A stretch of DNA of 64,000 bases from Oopsacas minuta (GCA_024704765.1 JAKMXF010000349.1:1-64000), one strand, 5' to 3'. Positions 1 through 12,930 are shown, counted from the stretch's first letter. A program made the numbers and translations. The notes: generated from the sequence alone by a model not told the origin.

Positions 1-95
1 TGACCCATTAACGCATGACCCATGACCCACTGACCCATCTTAAAAAAGTGACCCATCTGACCCATTGACCCATGGGTCAGTGACCCATTTGCAGC
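1..95. repeat. TGACCCAT short tandem repeat
   Basis: The octamer TGACCCAT and close variants recur about nine times, with one inverted copy (ATGGGTCA) near position 70. The array runs off the left edge of the window, so its true size is unknown. No coding potential is seen. Confidence 0.75.
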
Positions 96-101
96 TCTGG
101 T

Positions 102-738
102 GTGAAATGCTATGATTTGCACAATATATTGTGTATTGTGTTCTGAAATTTGATATTGAGTCACAATAGTTTGTTTAGTGGACTTTGCAAATTCTATGTG
201 TAGAATATTGAAACTGATTGTAAATAATTCACATGCTTCAGCTAACAACTTTAAATCTGTTGCTAATCAAACTGAGTGAAATGGTATAATTTGCACTATA
301 TAGTATTTATTACGTTCTGAAATTTGATATTGAGTCACAATAGTTTGTTTTGTGTTCTTGCCAAATTCTATGTGTAGAATATTGAAACTGACTGTAAATA
401 GTTCACATGGTTCACCTAACAACTTATAATCTGTTCCTAATGAAACCGAGTGAAAAGGTATTATTTGCACTATATAGTATTTATTACGTTCTGAAATTTG
501 ATAATGAGTCAAATAGTATGTTTAGTGAACTTTTCACTTCTGTGTGTAGAATATTGCAACTGATTCTAAATTATTCACATGGTTCAGCTAACAACTTATA
601 GTCTGTTACTAATCAAACAGAATGAAATGCTATGATTTACACTATATATTGTGTATTATGTTCTGATATTTGATATTGAGTCACAATACTTTGTTTAGTG
701 TTCTTTCCATATTCTATGTGTACAATATTGAAACTGCT
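102..738. repeat. 174-bp satellite, about 3.6 monomers
   Basis: Monomers begin with (G/A)TGAAA(T/A)GGTAT-like sequence at 102, 276, 450 and 622, so the period is 172-174 bp. Copies share long blocks around TTCTGAAATTTGATA and TGTGTAGAATATTG. The open frames across it repeat the same short peptide every monomer on the minus strand and are not genes. Confidence 0.85.
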
Positions 739-2560
739 AATTTATAGCTAGTGAGCATTTTTGCGAATCTTTTTTGAATTTTTGTTCAGGAAGTATTTTC
801 TTTTTGAGCATTGTTCACCTTGATTATTTGCCCAAAGGTTTCTACACATTTCTTCCCATTTTTCTATGATTAATAACTTATCATCATGTGAGTCCCTGCA
901 CAACCATGATCATAAAGTCTTTATACTATTTTGATTTAACTCAGTTAAACAATACTAATTTATTCTATGCTTTGAATATGGAGGCCGACACTTTCGTTAA
1001 GTTTATAGCAATATACTGCAGCATGTATGTTCCATATTGCATGAATACCCAGAATGACTTTAGAAATTTTCTAGCTAGATAAGTTGATATTTGCACTGTG
1101 TTTGACTAAACTAGTAGCGTATTGAATATATTGACTTAAAACAAGAATGATTATCGTCATTATAATATGAGTGATTGAGTATTGAAACCTCAACTTATAG
1201 CATTCAAACAATCCAAATACATCAGGGCTCTCAACATGGAAACCTTAAAATCGTGAGGTTGGTCAAAAATCTGATTCTCTTTTGAGATGTTAAATTTGGT
1301 ATTAGTTTTCTGAGAAAATAGCTCTAGTGCATCACATACTGCTATTAGAAAGCTATTCTTAACTGAGTCAAATTTTTCGGTTCCATAAACTGGTTGCATT
1401 GCCTCTTTCGAAAACCGTACACATAGTCACATCCCCAACGTAATACTCCTATTTTACCTTTCGATTCTTCCGCACGTCTCTGGAGTTCCGGGCACAGTAT
1501 ATAATGTCGGGCACTTTATAAGAGTGAACTGACGTAACTTAGAGCGTAATTTTCTTAAAACATGTTTTAACTGTCAGAATATTAATTAATTAAATATTAT
1601 TATAATCGGCTTACAATTTTGCTTACTATTTCCAATTGCTATTTTCTACATGTATCTTCTGTACTTTTCTTTGGAGAAGCTATTGTATCGGGATAGCAGA
1701 AGGTGTGTGAATTCTAAGGGATTTTAGAAATTGGTGAATCATATGTATTTTAATATCAGCTGTTGAGAGTTCTTGATCTAAAGTTATTAGAGCTTCTTAA
1801 CTAGTGAAGGAGGAGACGAACTGACACAATTTATGGGCTAACTAACACAAGATTATAACCTTTAGAGATTTAATGCCAATTCAGGGAAATTATGCATCAC
1901 AGCACGTTATATTTATATATTTTCAACTACCTTGAATCGAGTGTAGTTGTAATAGTATAATAAATTTAGTAGAAACACTTTTAGTTTCAATTTAGTTACC
2001 TCACCTGCAATGCCTATTTCTTCCAGTATTTGTACAACATTTTCAATTGCACTAGATATACCGGAAAGCTGTCCAACAATATCTACAGTGAAGCACTTTA
2101 GACTTTGATATGTAGCTGGCTGTGCAACACGCGTCTCAACAATACTACCTATATAATGGTCAAATTTAAGATACTTTGATGGTTGGCTATGGTACAGTAA
2201 GAAATTTGACAAACTTCACGTGCTGATTTTTTTGAGGATAATAATTAAATTGTTTCTCGTACTCAATATTAATATCGTACGGAATTAGTGGTCGCTGTTT
2301 CCTGGATTCATTGGATTGAGACCTCAACAGTTCGGGGTTCTTTTCTTAGCACAAATACCACATATATTATCAACAGCGTTCAGGTGATTTCCATAATTGA
2401 CAATACAATTTTACATTCTTTTACATGCTGTGCAATTAAAGAGCCCTGTTTCATTAATTTAAATTCGGAATAATATCGTAACAACTAAACAACTCCCTGA
2501 AGAATTTAGACAGTTGACATTTTGTTCCAAACTCGAGCATAACGATGCAATGTCTAAGAT
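739..2560. other. Unassigned; two unrecognised minus-strand frames
   Basis: I recognise no family here. Two minus-strand open stretches, 1190-1399 (69 codons) and 1913-2212 (99 codons), look more protein-like than the rest. The second contains LSGISSAIENVVQILEE followed by GAG/GTAACT, which would suit a splice donor. Either could be an exon or decayed TE coding sequence; neither is strong enough to call. Confidence 0.3.
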
Positions 2561-3200
2561 ACTGCACAAATTCACATTTAAATCTAACTTGTAACAAGTT
2601 TCTGCATTCAATATCATCTGTCAGATCAATTTCAGGTTGAATCGAACTCGCAAGAAGTTTCTGGATTCAATTCCTAATGTCTGCACGAATTCACAGTGAA
2701 TCAAACTTGTCACAAGTTCCTGCATTCAATATCATCTGTCTGCTCTTATTCATGTTGAATCTAACTTGTAACAAGTTTCTGTATTCAATTTCATATGTCT
2801 GCTGGAATCCAATTTGAATCGAACTTGTAAAAAGTTCTGCATTTAGTATCAACTGTCTCCATTAGTTTACATTGAATCAAACTTGTAACAACAAAATGCA
2901 TTCAATGTCATCTTTCTGCTCAAATCCATGTCACATCGAACTTGAAACAAGCTTTTGCATTCAATTTCAACTGCTGCACATTTTGAAGTTAAATATATCT
3001 TCAAATATGTTATTGAATTCAAAATTATCTGTCTCCACTAATTAATATTGAATCAAACTTTTAACGACATAATGCATACATTATCATTTGTCTGCTGGAA
3101 TTCAAGTTGAATCGAATTTGTAAAAGTATCTACATTCAAAAATTAACTGTCTCCACCAAATTCATATTGAATCAAACTTGAACAGCATACAGCATTCAAT
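2561..3200. repeat. ~60-bp tandem repeat array, about 10 units
   Basis: A unit of roughly 60 bp built on GAATC(G/A)AACTTGTAACAAG, TTTCTGCATTCAAT and ATCTGTCTGCTC repeats through this stretch with steady divergence (substitutions and small indels). It abuts the 173-bp satellite on its right. No gene. Confidence 0.8.
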
Positions 3201-3742
3201 TTCATTTGTATATGCGCTGACATTTGAATTTGACTGACAACACTTTGTATAGTTCAGTATCACGATTACTATGATGCCAAAGTGAAATTGTGTAAAAAAT
3301 CTTTGTATACTTCAGTTGAGCAGTGAATATGTACAGATATTTGAATTTGACTGACAACACTTTGTATAGTTCAGTATCACAAATCCTGTTTCCATAAACC
3401 CCAAATTGAGTATACAATCTTGGCTAGATCAGTACTGCAGTGAACATGTGCTGAAGTTGAAATTGAATATCAACTGATTGTATGGTTCTGAATCACAATT
3501 CCTGATAGCCGCAATTGGAATTTTTGTGAAAAACATAAGTTTAGACTCTTCACACATTCTGGTTCGATAAACTCCAAATTGACTAACCAATTTTGTATAG
3601 TTCTGTATTGCAGTGAATATGGCTTGACATTTGAAATTAACTGACAAATGATTGAATAGTCCAGTAGCACAATTTTTGATATCTGATAATGCAAATTTCG
3701 TGAGAATTACATGTTTATCCTGTATTACACTTTCTGTGTCTA

Positions 3743-5076
3743 ACAGGGTACCTCAAAAGTTTTTTCCTCCTCAGTCCTTCGATTGAAGTCGTTATAAATC
3801 GAACAGTATTGTTTCCTAACCGACCATTTTTCAGATTATTACTAGTCTATGGTAGTCCAATACTATAATGAATACTTCACTTCTTTATTTGATAATCTGT
3901 TTGTATTTTCGATATTTTTCTCAACTCTCACAAATACCATACACGGATGTCATGATATCGAGATTTTCTGTTCGCGAGCGAGTGATTGGCATGATTAAAG
4001 CGGGTTCAATACAGAAGTCAGTCGCCAGTACTCTTGGAGTCACAATTCGGACAGTTCGGAACTGGTGTAAAAGGCATAGAGCTGGATATTTGCTTGATGA
4101 CAAGCCCCGATCCGGACGTTGGACGAAGCTTTCCCGGATTCCAAAATTATAATTCGAAAATCAATCGGGAAACGTTATAATTCAACCCGAAATCATGCGA
4201 AATATATCTCGTTTAAGTTGGTGACCCTTAGTAAAGACACAATTCACCGCTATTTACGCGACACAATTGAAGCGAAAGCCTATAAAAACTCTCATACCCG
4301 AAATTGCTTGAAAAACAAAAGGTAAAGGCGCTAGAATTCTGTCAGGAACGCAAAACTTGGACTGGTCGTGATTGGGAAAGAGTTCTTTTAGTGATAAAAG
4401 CCCTTTTGAGCTTTACCATCCGACTAATATGGAGAATGATCGTGTTTGGGACATTAATCGCACAACATTAGCCCAGTTGAATCAGTCAAAAACCCCCGAG
4501 TATGATGGTCTGGGGAATGATGAACCGGTCAGGGCTATCAGATCTACACTTCATCCCCCCAAACGCTCATTGAATACGGGTACTATATTAATGAAATCCT
4601 GGAGAAGTGTTGTCTCCCCACCTTTAAACGTAGAAAGACTAGAGCCCCACTTACCCAAAGGAGATGTGTCGAGAGATGTCCGAGACAATTCATGCAGGAT
4701 GGCGCCCTTGCCCATACATCCATAAGGACCCAGAAATGGCTTTCTGAGTATCTACCTGGCTTTTGGAAGAAAGGTGTTTGGCCTAGTAACTCCCCAGATT
4801 TAAATCCTATCGAAAATCTTTGGTCTATTATGCAAGCAGAGCTAGACAAGAGAAAGCCCGCTATAAATTCAACAGCAGCTCGGAAAATATTTGGAAAATA
4901 TATGGAATGGGATTAGCCCGTCGATACTTGAGAATTTAGTTGATGGGATGCCAAGGCGGATTAATTCATGTATAAAATTTAATGGTGAATATATAGGCAA
5001 ATAATTAGATGAATCTATCTAAGAAATTCTATATTATAGTGGTATTCATAGGAGGAAAGGATTTTGAGACACCCTG
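3743..5076 (+). mobile_element. Tc1-like element A inserted in satellite DNA
   Basis: The ends read ACAGGGTACCTCAAAAG at the left and TTTTGAGACACCCTGTA at the right, a Tc1-type terminal inverted repeat with a TA target. The left end has a one-base irregularity. It encodes the broken transposase at 3952-5004 and is the same family as the element at 16994-18329, which lies in the opposite orientation. Confidence 0.88.
3952..5004 (+). pseudogene. Tc1-family transposase, copy A, broken
   Basis: This would cut and paste its own element by binding the TIRs in the nucleus (known for the family). The ATG at 3952 starts RFSVRERVIGMI, a paired-like helix-turn-helix (IQKSVASTLG, RTVRNWCKRHRAG), followed by the KPRSGR hinge. 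The C-terminal half, MQDGALAH and SPDLNPIENLWS, supplies the second Asp and the Glu of a DD34E triad, but in other frames. Frameshifts near 4140, 4330 and 4700 separate at least four coding pieces, so no functional protein is made. Its closest relative in the window is the minus-strand copy at 17067-18121. The start was chosen because homology to that copy begins around it. Confidence 0.88.
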
Positions 5077-5944
5077 TATACACGAAATGAATTATATTAT
5101 CTTGTATCCTTCAGTATTGCGGTGAATATGTGTTGAGATTTGAATTTGAGTCACCAAAGTGTGTATAGTTCATTATGACAATTTCTTTATCAGATAGTGC
5201 AAAATTCATGTGAATCATATGTTTATTCTGTATCACACGTTCTAGGTCTATATGCACTAAATTACTAAATTTTCTTGTATACAGGGTGACACAAAAGTTC
5301 TACAACAAATTTCAGTCTTATTATTCAATAGCAACCTAATTCAAATCTTAGTTCTACTATGTATATCCAATTGACACACTATTATATTATAGCTCCTACT
5401 ATAATTGATCATTCAGTATCGTTATGTCTGGAGTATCAGAATTTCAACAAAAGCGCTCTGCTGTTATTCAATTATTTCTCAATCGTTAAAAGCAAAGCCA
5501 GATACTAAGAACCCTTGGTTCAACCAAATACACACGATCTTTTATATCTCGAACAATTAAACGTTATAATGAGACGGGAAAGATTACAGATCTTCAACGA
5601 TCAGGGCGACCACACAAGGTCAGGACGCCTGCTAACAAGAAGAAGATTCGGCAGATTTTGAACCGTCGACCGACAATGCCCACCCGGAAGGTCGCCGCAA
5701 AAGTCAGGATTGACAGAGAATTTGTTGGGCGAATAATTCATAAGGATTTAGGCATAAAATGTTTCAAACGAACAAAGGTAGAGTCTCTTAATCCCTAAAC
5801 TATTTCAATGAGGATACAGAGATGCCGAAAACTACAGGCCTGGCTCCAAAATGTTACCTGTGAATCAATTGTCTCTTCAGACGAAAAGATTCTGTATAGA
5901 GGGAAAGTACAACTCCAAAAATTCGTGTGTTTATTCCCTTACAC

Positions 5945-8113
5945 CAGTGGTCGGCAATTATGTTTTACTAATGCCCCATTTCAGAGCTCAGAGCATCAAA
6001 GTTACCCCGAATTCAGGAACTATATTGATAACACAAATAACAAGCTGTTTCATTTATAGACGAGACAACCTGAGTAAAACTAATGAATCTAATTCTATTC
6101 TTAGCATGTCCAATTGCTAAAGTGGCACTTGCTAACCATAATAATATCTTCAAACTGTGGTTTGAATTGTGACAGTGCACATCTTATCTCACTTTCCGGG
6201 TTGAGACTGTATCGCGCTTTCGTCTTTATCACCGCTAGTGCTGAAAAGCCCACTTCGTAAAGGTAGGTAGTCGCCAAGGTTAACAACAACTTTGTTGCCT
6301 CCTCATGTCCAATGGTTGAGCTCTCGCTAGCTGACTCGTCCAAAGTTTCGTATTCTGCTTGAACAGTTTGGTCCGCTTGCAGTTCAAGTAGCTGCTCTGC
6401 CAGCCCAAATGGCTTCTCTGGTATGTTTTGCACTGAACATTTGAACGGGTTGAGAACTCACCAACGCTTTCCTTCAGCATAGCGTCTTCGGGAAGTATTG
6501 TTCAAATCGCTTTTTCAATTTGTCCAAGTGCTGAAGTACCACGTCTTTGACCAACCCGAAAGATAGTTCGTTGTCTTCGAGGTACTTCGCAAGACGGCTG
6601 AAAGATGCAATCTTCCCTTCCACAGCTCTCATTCTCTAAAGCTCGAGTTTTTTTTAAATGCACAAATCTTCTGGTTAATCTGAATAATGTTATGATTTGA
6701 ACCTTGTAGGCTAGTGTTGATTTCGTTCAAGTGCCAGAAAATGTCCACCAAATATGCAAACCAGGACAGTCAATGGTGTCTTGAAAGTGGGCGGCCAGGC
6801 AATGCTTCTTGTCCGTCAGAAAAATATTAACTTCAGTCCCCAGGATCCAAAGTCTCTCCAGTGCGTTGCCACGTGACAGCCACCGTGTCTCGCAATATAA
6901 GAGCAAAGTTGAGTACTCCGAATTTGCTTCATCACATAATTGGCGGAACAGTCGGGTGGTTAGTGGCTGGGCCTTGATCAAGTTGATGATCTTGGTCACA
7001 TCTTTAATTAATTGTTCCAGATCAGGGTCCAACGCGTTCACGACCAATGCCTGTCGTTGAATTATGCAATGTGTGGTTATGATTCTTGGGTTTTCTCTAT
7101 TCACTAGGGTGACAAATCCCCTGTTTATCCCAACCATAACTGGAGCTCCGTGGGCTGAAACTGCAATACAATCAATCCAGTGCAAATCAACATCTGGCGA
7201 TGTAAAAATTTGTCAATCATGTTGAAAATGTCGACACCACGGGATGTAGCTTCCAGCAGGCTGCAGAACAACATCTCTTCTCTGACCCTGCATTCATCTC
7301 GATATCTGATGTATACCATGAGCTGGGGATCGCTCCCGACGTCGTAGTTTCGTCCAATTGTATTGCGGACTGTCGACTCTTCTTTATGGAAATAATCAAC
7401 TGTTCCTTGATGTTCTGTGCCAACACGTCCAACCTCTTCAAAACTGTCTTTGCTGACAATGGAACCGTCCCAAGTTTCGCTGCTTGCTCCTTCTCACACA
7501 TAATATCTGCCATCCTTGTTGCAGCCGGCTTGATTAGTTCCTCACGAATGTTGTGTGGCTTTTTGCACGAGCTATAAGCCATGCGACTTCCAAGCTTGCT
7601 CTTAAGGAGTCCCGCTGATCAAATGTCACTTTTGGCATGAGATCCAGCATCTGTTTTTTCGCTTGACTTCCCTTATGGGCGAAAAATTCCTTTGGCATGT
7701 CCGCAAGTTCCGGGTGTTTGTTGCGCAGATGCTTCTGAAGCTGGGATGATTTGAGGGACTCCGGACACAGCACAGCCAGACAGATGACGCACTGCGGCTT
7801 TATGACTCCTTTATCAGTTGTTGCTATGAAGCCATACTCCAAGAATTCGTCTTTGAAGATAAGCTTTCTGGAATTTATCATGTTGCAAAAAGAGATTAGA
7901 AGTGAAAATTGAGCAAGATATAGCAATACACACGAATTGATAAAAATTATTGTTACTATTAATATAATATGAGTTACGCAAATTCGAATTGGCTGCACTC
8001 ATTTCTAGGCACAATGTTCCGTTCATACTATTCTAGGCCGGATAAGTCTCGTTACCGCCAGTAAATCTGAAATTACCCATGATGGGGTAATTTACTACTA
8101 ATTGCCGACAAGA
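5945..8113 (-). mobile_element. hAT element inserted in a Tc1 transposase gene
   Basis: The left end is CAGTGGTCGGCAATTA at 5945. The right end is an inverted, worn version (TAATTGCCGAC) at 8099-8109. The flanking octamers CCTTACAC (5937-5944) and CCATATAC (8114-8121) match at 6 of 8 positions, as expected for a decayed 8-bp hAT target duplication. The Tc1 reading frame resumes just beyond the second octamer, which supports both boundaries. Confidence 0.7.
6101..7881 (-). pseudogene. hAT transposase, ZBED5/SCAND3-like, decayed
   Basis: On the minus strand, a BED-type zinc finger comes first (PQCVICLAVLCPE, then LQKHLRNKH: CX2C and HX4H). The RNase-H-like core follows with QLDETTTS (first Asp region), VSAHGAPVMVG, YCETRWLSRGNALER and the C-terminal dimerisation motif YLYEVGFSALAVIKTK ending in ALSQFKPQFEDI. 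These match the vertebrate-annotated ZBED5/SCAND3/GTF2IRD2-like hAT proteins (established family). At least five frame changes break it (near 7560, 7300, 7190, 6720 and 6440). The start at 7881 is the Met just before RKLIFKDEF; any true start could be slightly different. Non-functional. Confidence 0.85.
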
Positions 8114-8187
8114 CCATATACAATAGGGTATCCCAGAGAAATTTGAGACTGTACAGAAACAAAACAACCTAAAAGCATATGAATTGA

Positions 8188-11100
8188 AATGAAATGCTGA
8201 GCTAAAGGAATGTAAGGATATTCAATTTCAATTTATGCAATGTTGAAATTGAGAAACTTAACGATACAAATTGTGCACAATGAATTTCAAATGTCAACAA
8301 GAAATCACTGCAATACTATAATATTCAAAGCATTTTCACGAAATTTCGAAAAGTGACCAAAGTGAAGAGAAATACTTTGAAATGTCAAACGATAGAGCGT
8401 CATTTCACATTTCGCAAAGTGGGATTGTGAAACTAAATAACACAAATTGATATTAAGGAAATTCAATTGGCAAGTAATATTAAATGCAGTACCAAAATAA
8501 TGCATGCATTATAGTCAATTGCGAATAGTGATTAGTATGAAGCGAAATACTTTGATATATCAAAGGAGAGAGTGTCACATCACATTTCGCAAAGCAGGAT
8601 TGTGAAACTAAACAATACAAATTGTTATTAACCAATTTCAATTGGCAATCCATATGGCAACAATACAATTATATTGAATACATTTTAATTAATTACGAAT
8701 TGGGAGGGATGTAAAGTAAAATACTTTGATATGTAAAACGATAGAGTGTCACTTCACATTGCGCAAGGTACGATTGTGAAACTAAACAATACAAATTGCT
8801 ATTGCTCAAGTTCAATTGTCAATGAATATTCACTGGAATACTATACAATTGAATACCTTTTACTCAATTCTAAATAGTGACTAATGTAAAGAGAAATACA
8901 TTGATATGTCATACCATAGAGAGGCATTTCACATTTCGCAAACTAGGATTGTGAAACTAAACAAAACAAATTGTTAAAACAAAATTCAATTGGCAATTAA
9001 TTTTCACAGGAATACTATACTATTGAATACCTTTTACTCAATTCTAAATTGTGACTAATTAAAAGAGAAATACATTGATATGTCATCCGATAGAGAGGCA
9101 TTGCACATTTCGTAAAGTAGGATTGTGAAACTAAACAATACAAATTGTTATTAATCAATTTCAATTGGCAGTCAATATGACAACAGTACAATTCTATTGA
9201 ATTCATTTTCTCAATTGCGAATTGTGACTGATGTGAAGTGAAATACTTTGATATGGCATACGATAGAGTGTTATTTCACATTTTCGTAAAGAAGGATTAT
9301 GAAACTATACAATACAAATTGTTATCAACAAAATTCAATTGGCAATGAATATTCACTGGAATACTATACTATTGAATACCTTTTACTCAATTACGAATTG
9401 TGACTCATTTGAAGTGAAATACTTTGATATGTGATACGATAGAGTGTCATTTCACATTTTCGCAAAGAAGTATTGTGATACTATACAATACAAATTGTTA
9501 GTAAACAATTTCAGTTGGCAATCAATATGACAAAAGTACAATTCTATTTGATACATTTTACTCAATTGCGAATTGTGACTGATGTGAAGTGAAATACTTT
9601 GATATGTCATACGATAGAGTGTCATTTCACAATTCGTAAAGAAGGATTGTGAAACAAAACAAAACAAAATGTAAATAAAATTCAATTGGCAATTAATTTT
9701 CACTGGAATACTATACTATTGAATACCTTTTAATCAATTACGAATTGTGACTGATGTGAAGTGAAATACTTTGATATGTGATACGATAGAGTGTCATTTC
9801 ACATTTTCGCAAAGAAGAATTGTGAAACTATACAATACAAATTGTTAGTAAACAATTTCAGTTGGCAATCAATATGACAACAGTACAATTTTATTTAAAA
9901 CATTTTACTCAATTGCGAATTGTGACTGGTGTGAAGTGAAATACTTGGATATGTCAAACGATAGTCTGTCATTGCAGATTTCGTAAATTACGATACTAAA
10001 CTAATCAATAAAAGTTGTTATTAATATAACTCAACTAGCAAAAGGATATTCCCTCCAGTATTGTCCTATTGAAAACATTTTACTGAATCACGAATTATGA
10101 CAGAAGTGAAGTGAATACTTTGGTATGTCAAGCGATAGAGTGTCATTACACATTTCGCATTATAGGATTGTGAAACTAAACAATACAAATTGTTATTTAC
10201 AGAATTCAATTGGCAATAGATACTCACTGCAGTATTATCCTTTTGAGAACATTATACTAAATCACGAATTGTGGCTCAAGTGAAGTGAAATACTTTGATA
10301 CGTCAAACGATAAAGTGTTATTTCATATTTCGCAAAGTATGATTCTGAACCTAAACAATGCAAATTGTAATACCCAAAATTCAATTGCCAATAGATATTA
10401 CTACAGTATTATCCTATTGAGTACATTTTATTCAATTCTGAATAGTGACTAATGTGAAGTGAAATACTTTGATATGTCAAACGATAGAGTGTCATTTCAC
10501 ATTTCGCAAAGTAGTATTGTGAAACTGAACCACACAAATGTTTGTCAATCAATTTCAATTGCCAATTTATATTCACTGCAGTACTATAATATTGTATACA
10601 TATTCATCAGCTACGAACTGTGACTAATGTGAAGTGAAATACTTTGATATGTCAATCGATCGAGTGTCATTACACATTTCGCAATGTAGGATTGTGAGAC
10701 TAAATAATATAATTAGTTGTTAATCAATTTCAATTATCAATCCATATTGGCAACAGTACAATTATATGAAATACATTTTACTCAGCTACGAACTGTGACT
10801 AATGTGTAGTGAAATACTTTGATATGTCAAACGATGGAGTATCATTCACATTTCGGAGGTTGGGAAAGTGAACTTAAACAATACAAATTGTTATTACCCA
10901 ATTTCTATTTTTAATTAATATTCGCAACAGTACTATTCTATTGAATACAATTTACTCAATTAAGAATTGTGACTAATGTCAAGTGAAATCCTTTGATATG
11001 TCACACAGTATAGTGTCATTTCACATTTCGAAAAGTAAGATTGTGAAACTAAATAATACAATTAGTTGTTAATCAATTTCAATTGTCAATCCATATTGGC

Positions 11101-11435
11101 AACAGTACAATCTTATTGTATACATTTTACTCAATTATGAATTGTGACTAATGTGAAGAAAAATTCTTTGATATGCCAAACGATAGGTTGTCATTGCACA
11201 TTTCGCAAAGTTGGATTGTGAAACTAAACAGTTCTAATTGTTATTAACGATCTTCACTTGTCAATTAATATTCACATCAGCACAATTCTATTGAATACAT
11301 TTACTCAATTAGGTGTTTTGATTAATGTGAAGTGAAATACTTTGATATGTTAAACGATAGAGGTGTCATTTCCCATTTCTCAACCTGAAATTCAGACACT
11401 AAACAATACAAATTATTATTCATCACTCTCAATTC
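8188..11435. repeat. ~175-bp satellite array, about 18 monomers
   Basis: The marker AAATACTTTGATATG (or a close variant) occurs at 9068, 9241, 9418, 9592, 9764 and 9939, giving periods of 172-177 bp, and continues in both directions. Other shared blocks are TTTCACATTTCGCAAAG, ATTGTGAAACTAAACAATAC and TTTCAATTGGCAAT. Copies differ by many substitutions and indels, so the array is old or poorly homogenised. Short minus-strand frames repeat once per monomer and are not genes. Confidence 0.92.
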
Positions 11436-12930
11436 TGTAGAATCTCTTGAAACTCAGCACCTTTGGAGACTGCAAAATCTCCACTTTAGAAAGGTGTTTA
11501 GGATAAGCAAGATGTAGCAGAGTAAAATATTTTACCTGTACAGTGTGACTAGGTATACGAAACAATATTATTACATGATATGAACTACATATACACGGAA
11601 AAAGGTGATTTTAAAACAATACCACACTAAAATCCAGAATCGGGGAGTTTCCACAATTGGGGCGTCAGCAATTTTCCCAGTATCCCGTATGCCTCGATTC
11701 CAGAGGTTTCACTGTGGCTTGGATTGTTGAATGTGAAGCAGAAAACTAGAATTGACCCATGTACGTGCTATAGATCGTGTAGATTATCCTCCCTTGCACA
11801 AAGACTTGGATATGATGATTTTAGGAACGCGAGAAAGGATCCTTTGGCGTCCGCCCCTGGGTAAACTACCCAAGGATTGTCCAAGTTTATCCCGACGGGA
11901 CCATCTTTGGACTGATCTAATTGAAATATCTAGAGCTTATGACACTTTTTTCAGAGTCAAACAGCCTTTAGCATCCCAATGGCTTTATTTCGAAGTTCAC
12001 TACCATGGTCGTTGATATCCATTATGCGAAAAGTCCCCAAAAATGTAAAAACTTGGAAAGAATATCCTAAAGTGAGAATATATAATAATTTCTGCAGATA
12101 AATATACAAACAAATTCAACATTCGGAATAATAACAAAATGATAAGAGTAAGAAATGACTCGCGAATATTGTGAACTTCGGATAATTGTTAGTTATACAA
12201 CAGCACTTTTGATACACCCTGTATATTGTGATATTTATTGCATTATGAGAAACTTGGGTGAAACTGAAGTATTTGGGGGAGAAGTTTCTCCCAGTAGATA
12301 GAACCCAGCCAACATTCAAATATCAGTTTAACATATTAATTCTGCAACGAATGATTCCAATCTAAACTGCACGAAAACTTCCTCTTCCTGTCTGATATTA
12401 CACAATCAGAAAGCCATATGGCATTGTTTGATTTCTTGAACTGTACTACTAGTATCTAACCACCTGAAAATATACATACATTCATTACGCATTTTACTTC
12501 CATCATTCACTTTCAAAGCATGATTTAAAATGTATGAAACACTTTAACAATATAATTGATTTATTGACACCAAAGGTAAGTCTGACAAGCCAGATAAACT
12601 TACTTATACTTCATTAGTCCATAACAAAAACAGGTTCCCATATGTAAAATTATCTTCCTTACTTTGTACAAATTTCCATATTAATGAATATATGTTAACA
12701 TTTACAGCAAACAGAACTATTATATTATGGGATAACAATTACATCCGCTAATGTAATGTAGATCGATAAGATCAGCTTCCTCCATTCAAACCTACCATAA
12801 GAAATATTGTAAGCACTATTAAAATTACTTGAATCAATGTTTTCGTTATCTAGTATATTACACATTTACCATTAATGAAAACAGCCTCCAGTGAGAAAGT
12901 GCCTCCTCAAATTAAGAATCATATAAGGAT
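11436..12930. other. Unassigned; lone Tc1-type end at 12208-12227
   Basis: An 87-codon frame at 11752-12015 resembles no family I know and has no clear start context. At 12208-12227 the sequence TTTTGATACACCCTGTA is a Tc1-type right terminus without a visible partner. The remainder shows no coding or repeat structure that I can support. Confidence 0.4.

Larger units (their letters stand above)
3201..5281. repeat. ~173-bp satellite, split by a Tc1 insertion
   Basis: Monomers share TTTGAATTTGACTGACAA, TTTGTATAGTTCAGTATCAC and GCAGTGAATATG. The last motif occurs at 3320, 3437, 3610 and, beyond the inserted Tc1 element, at 5119. The 3437-3610 spacing is 173 bp. The 3610-5119 spacing is again about 173 bp once the element at 3743-5076 is removed, so the transposon landed precisely inside one monomer. 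Shorter monomers carry deletions. Confidence 0.8.
5282..8187 (+). mobile_element. Second Tc1/mariner family element, 5' part, split by a hAT
   Basis: The left end is TA then CAGGGTGACACAAAAGTTC at 5280-5300. Coding resumes after the hAT at 8114-8187 and then stops abruptly where the next satellite begins. No right TIR was found, so the 3' third is lost. The hAT insertion (5945-8113) sits inside the transposase gene. Confidence 0.72.
5424..8187 (+). pseudogene. Tc1/mariner transposase, broken by stops and a hAT
   Basis: The ATG at 5424 begins MSGVSEFQQKRSAVIQLF, a helix-turn-helix start, followed by a stop in NR*KQ, then KRYNETGKI and RSGRPHKVRTP (hinge) and KDLGIKCFKR. SSDEKIL at about 5878-5900 holds the first catalytic Asp. 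Coding reaches NSKNSCVYSL and is interrupted by the hAT at 5945. It continues after it with IPEKFETVQKQNN (8130-8170), which fits the segment normally found just before the conserved VMVW region. The second and third catalytic residues are absent. It is a different subfamily from copies A and B. Confidence 0.75.

Noticed and set aside
102-738. Short open frames repeating the peptide YQISERNKYYIVQI
   Set aside because: They are products of the 174-bp satellite period, not genes.
8300-9703. Series of short minus-strand frames with NNLYCLVSQS
   Set aside because: One per satellite monomer; the peptide follows the repeat and has no independent start or end.
11752-12015. 87-codon plus-strand frame
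   Set aside because: Reasonable composition but no recognisable motif, no neighbouring exon and no conservation test available; not called as a gene.
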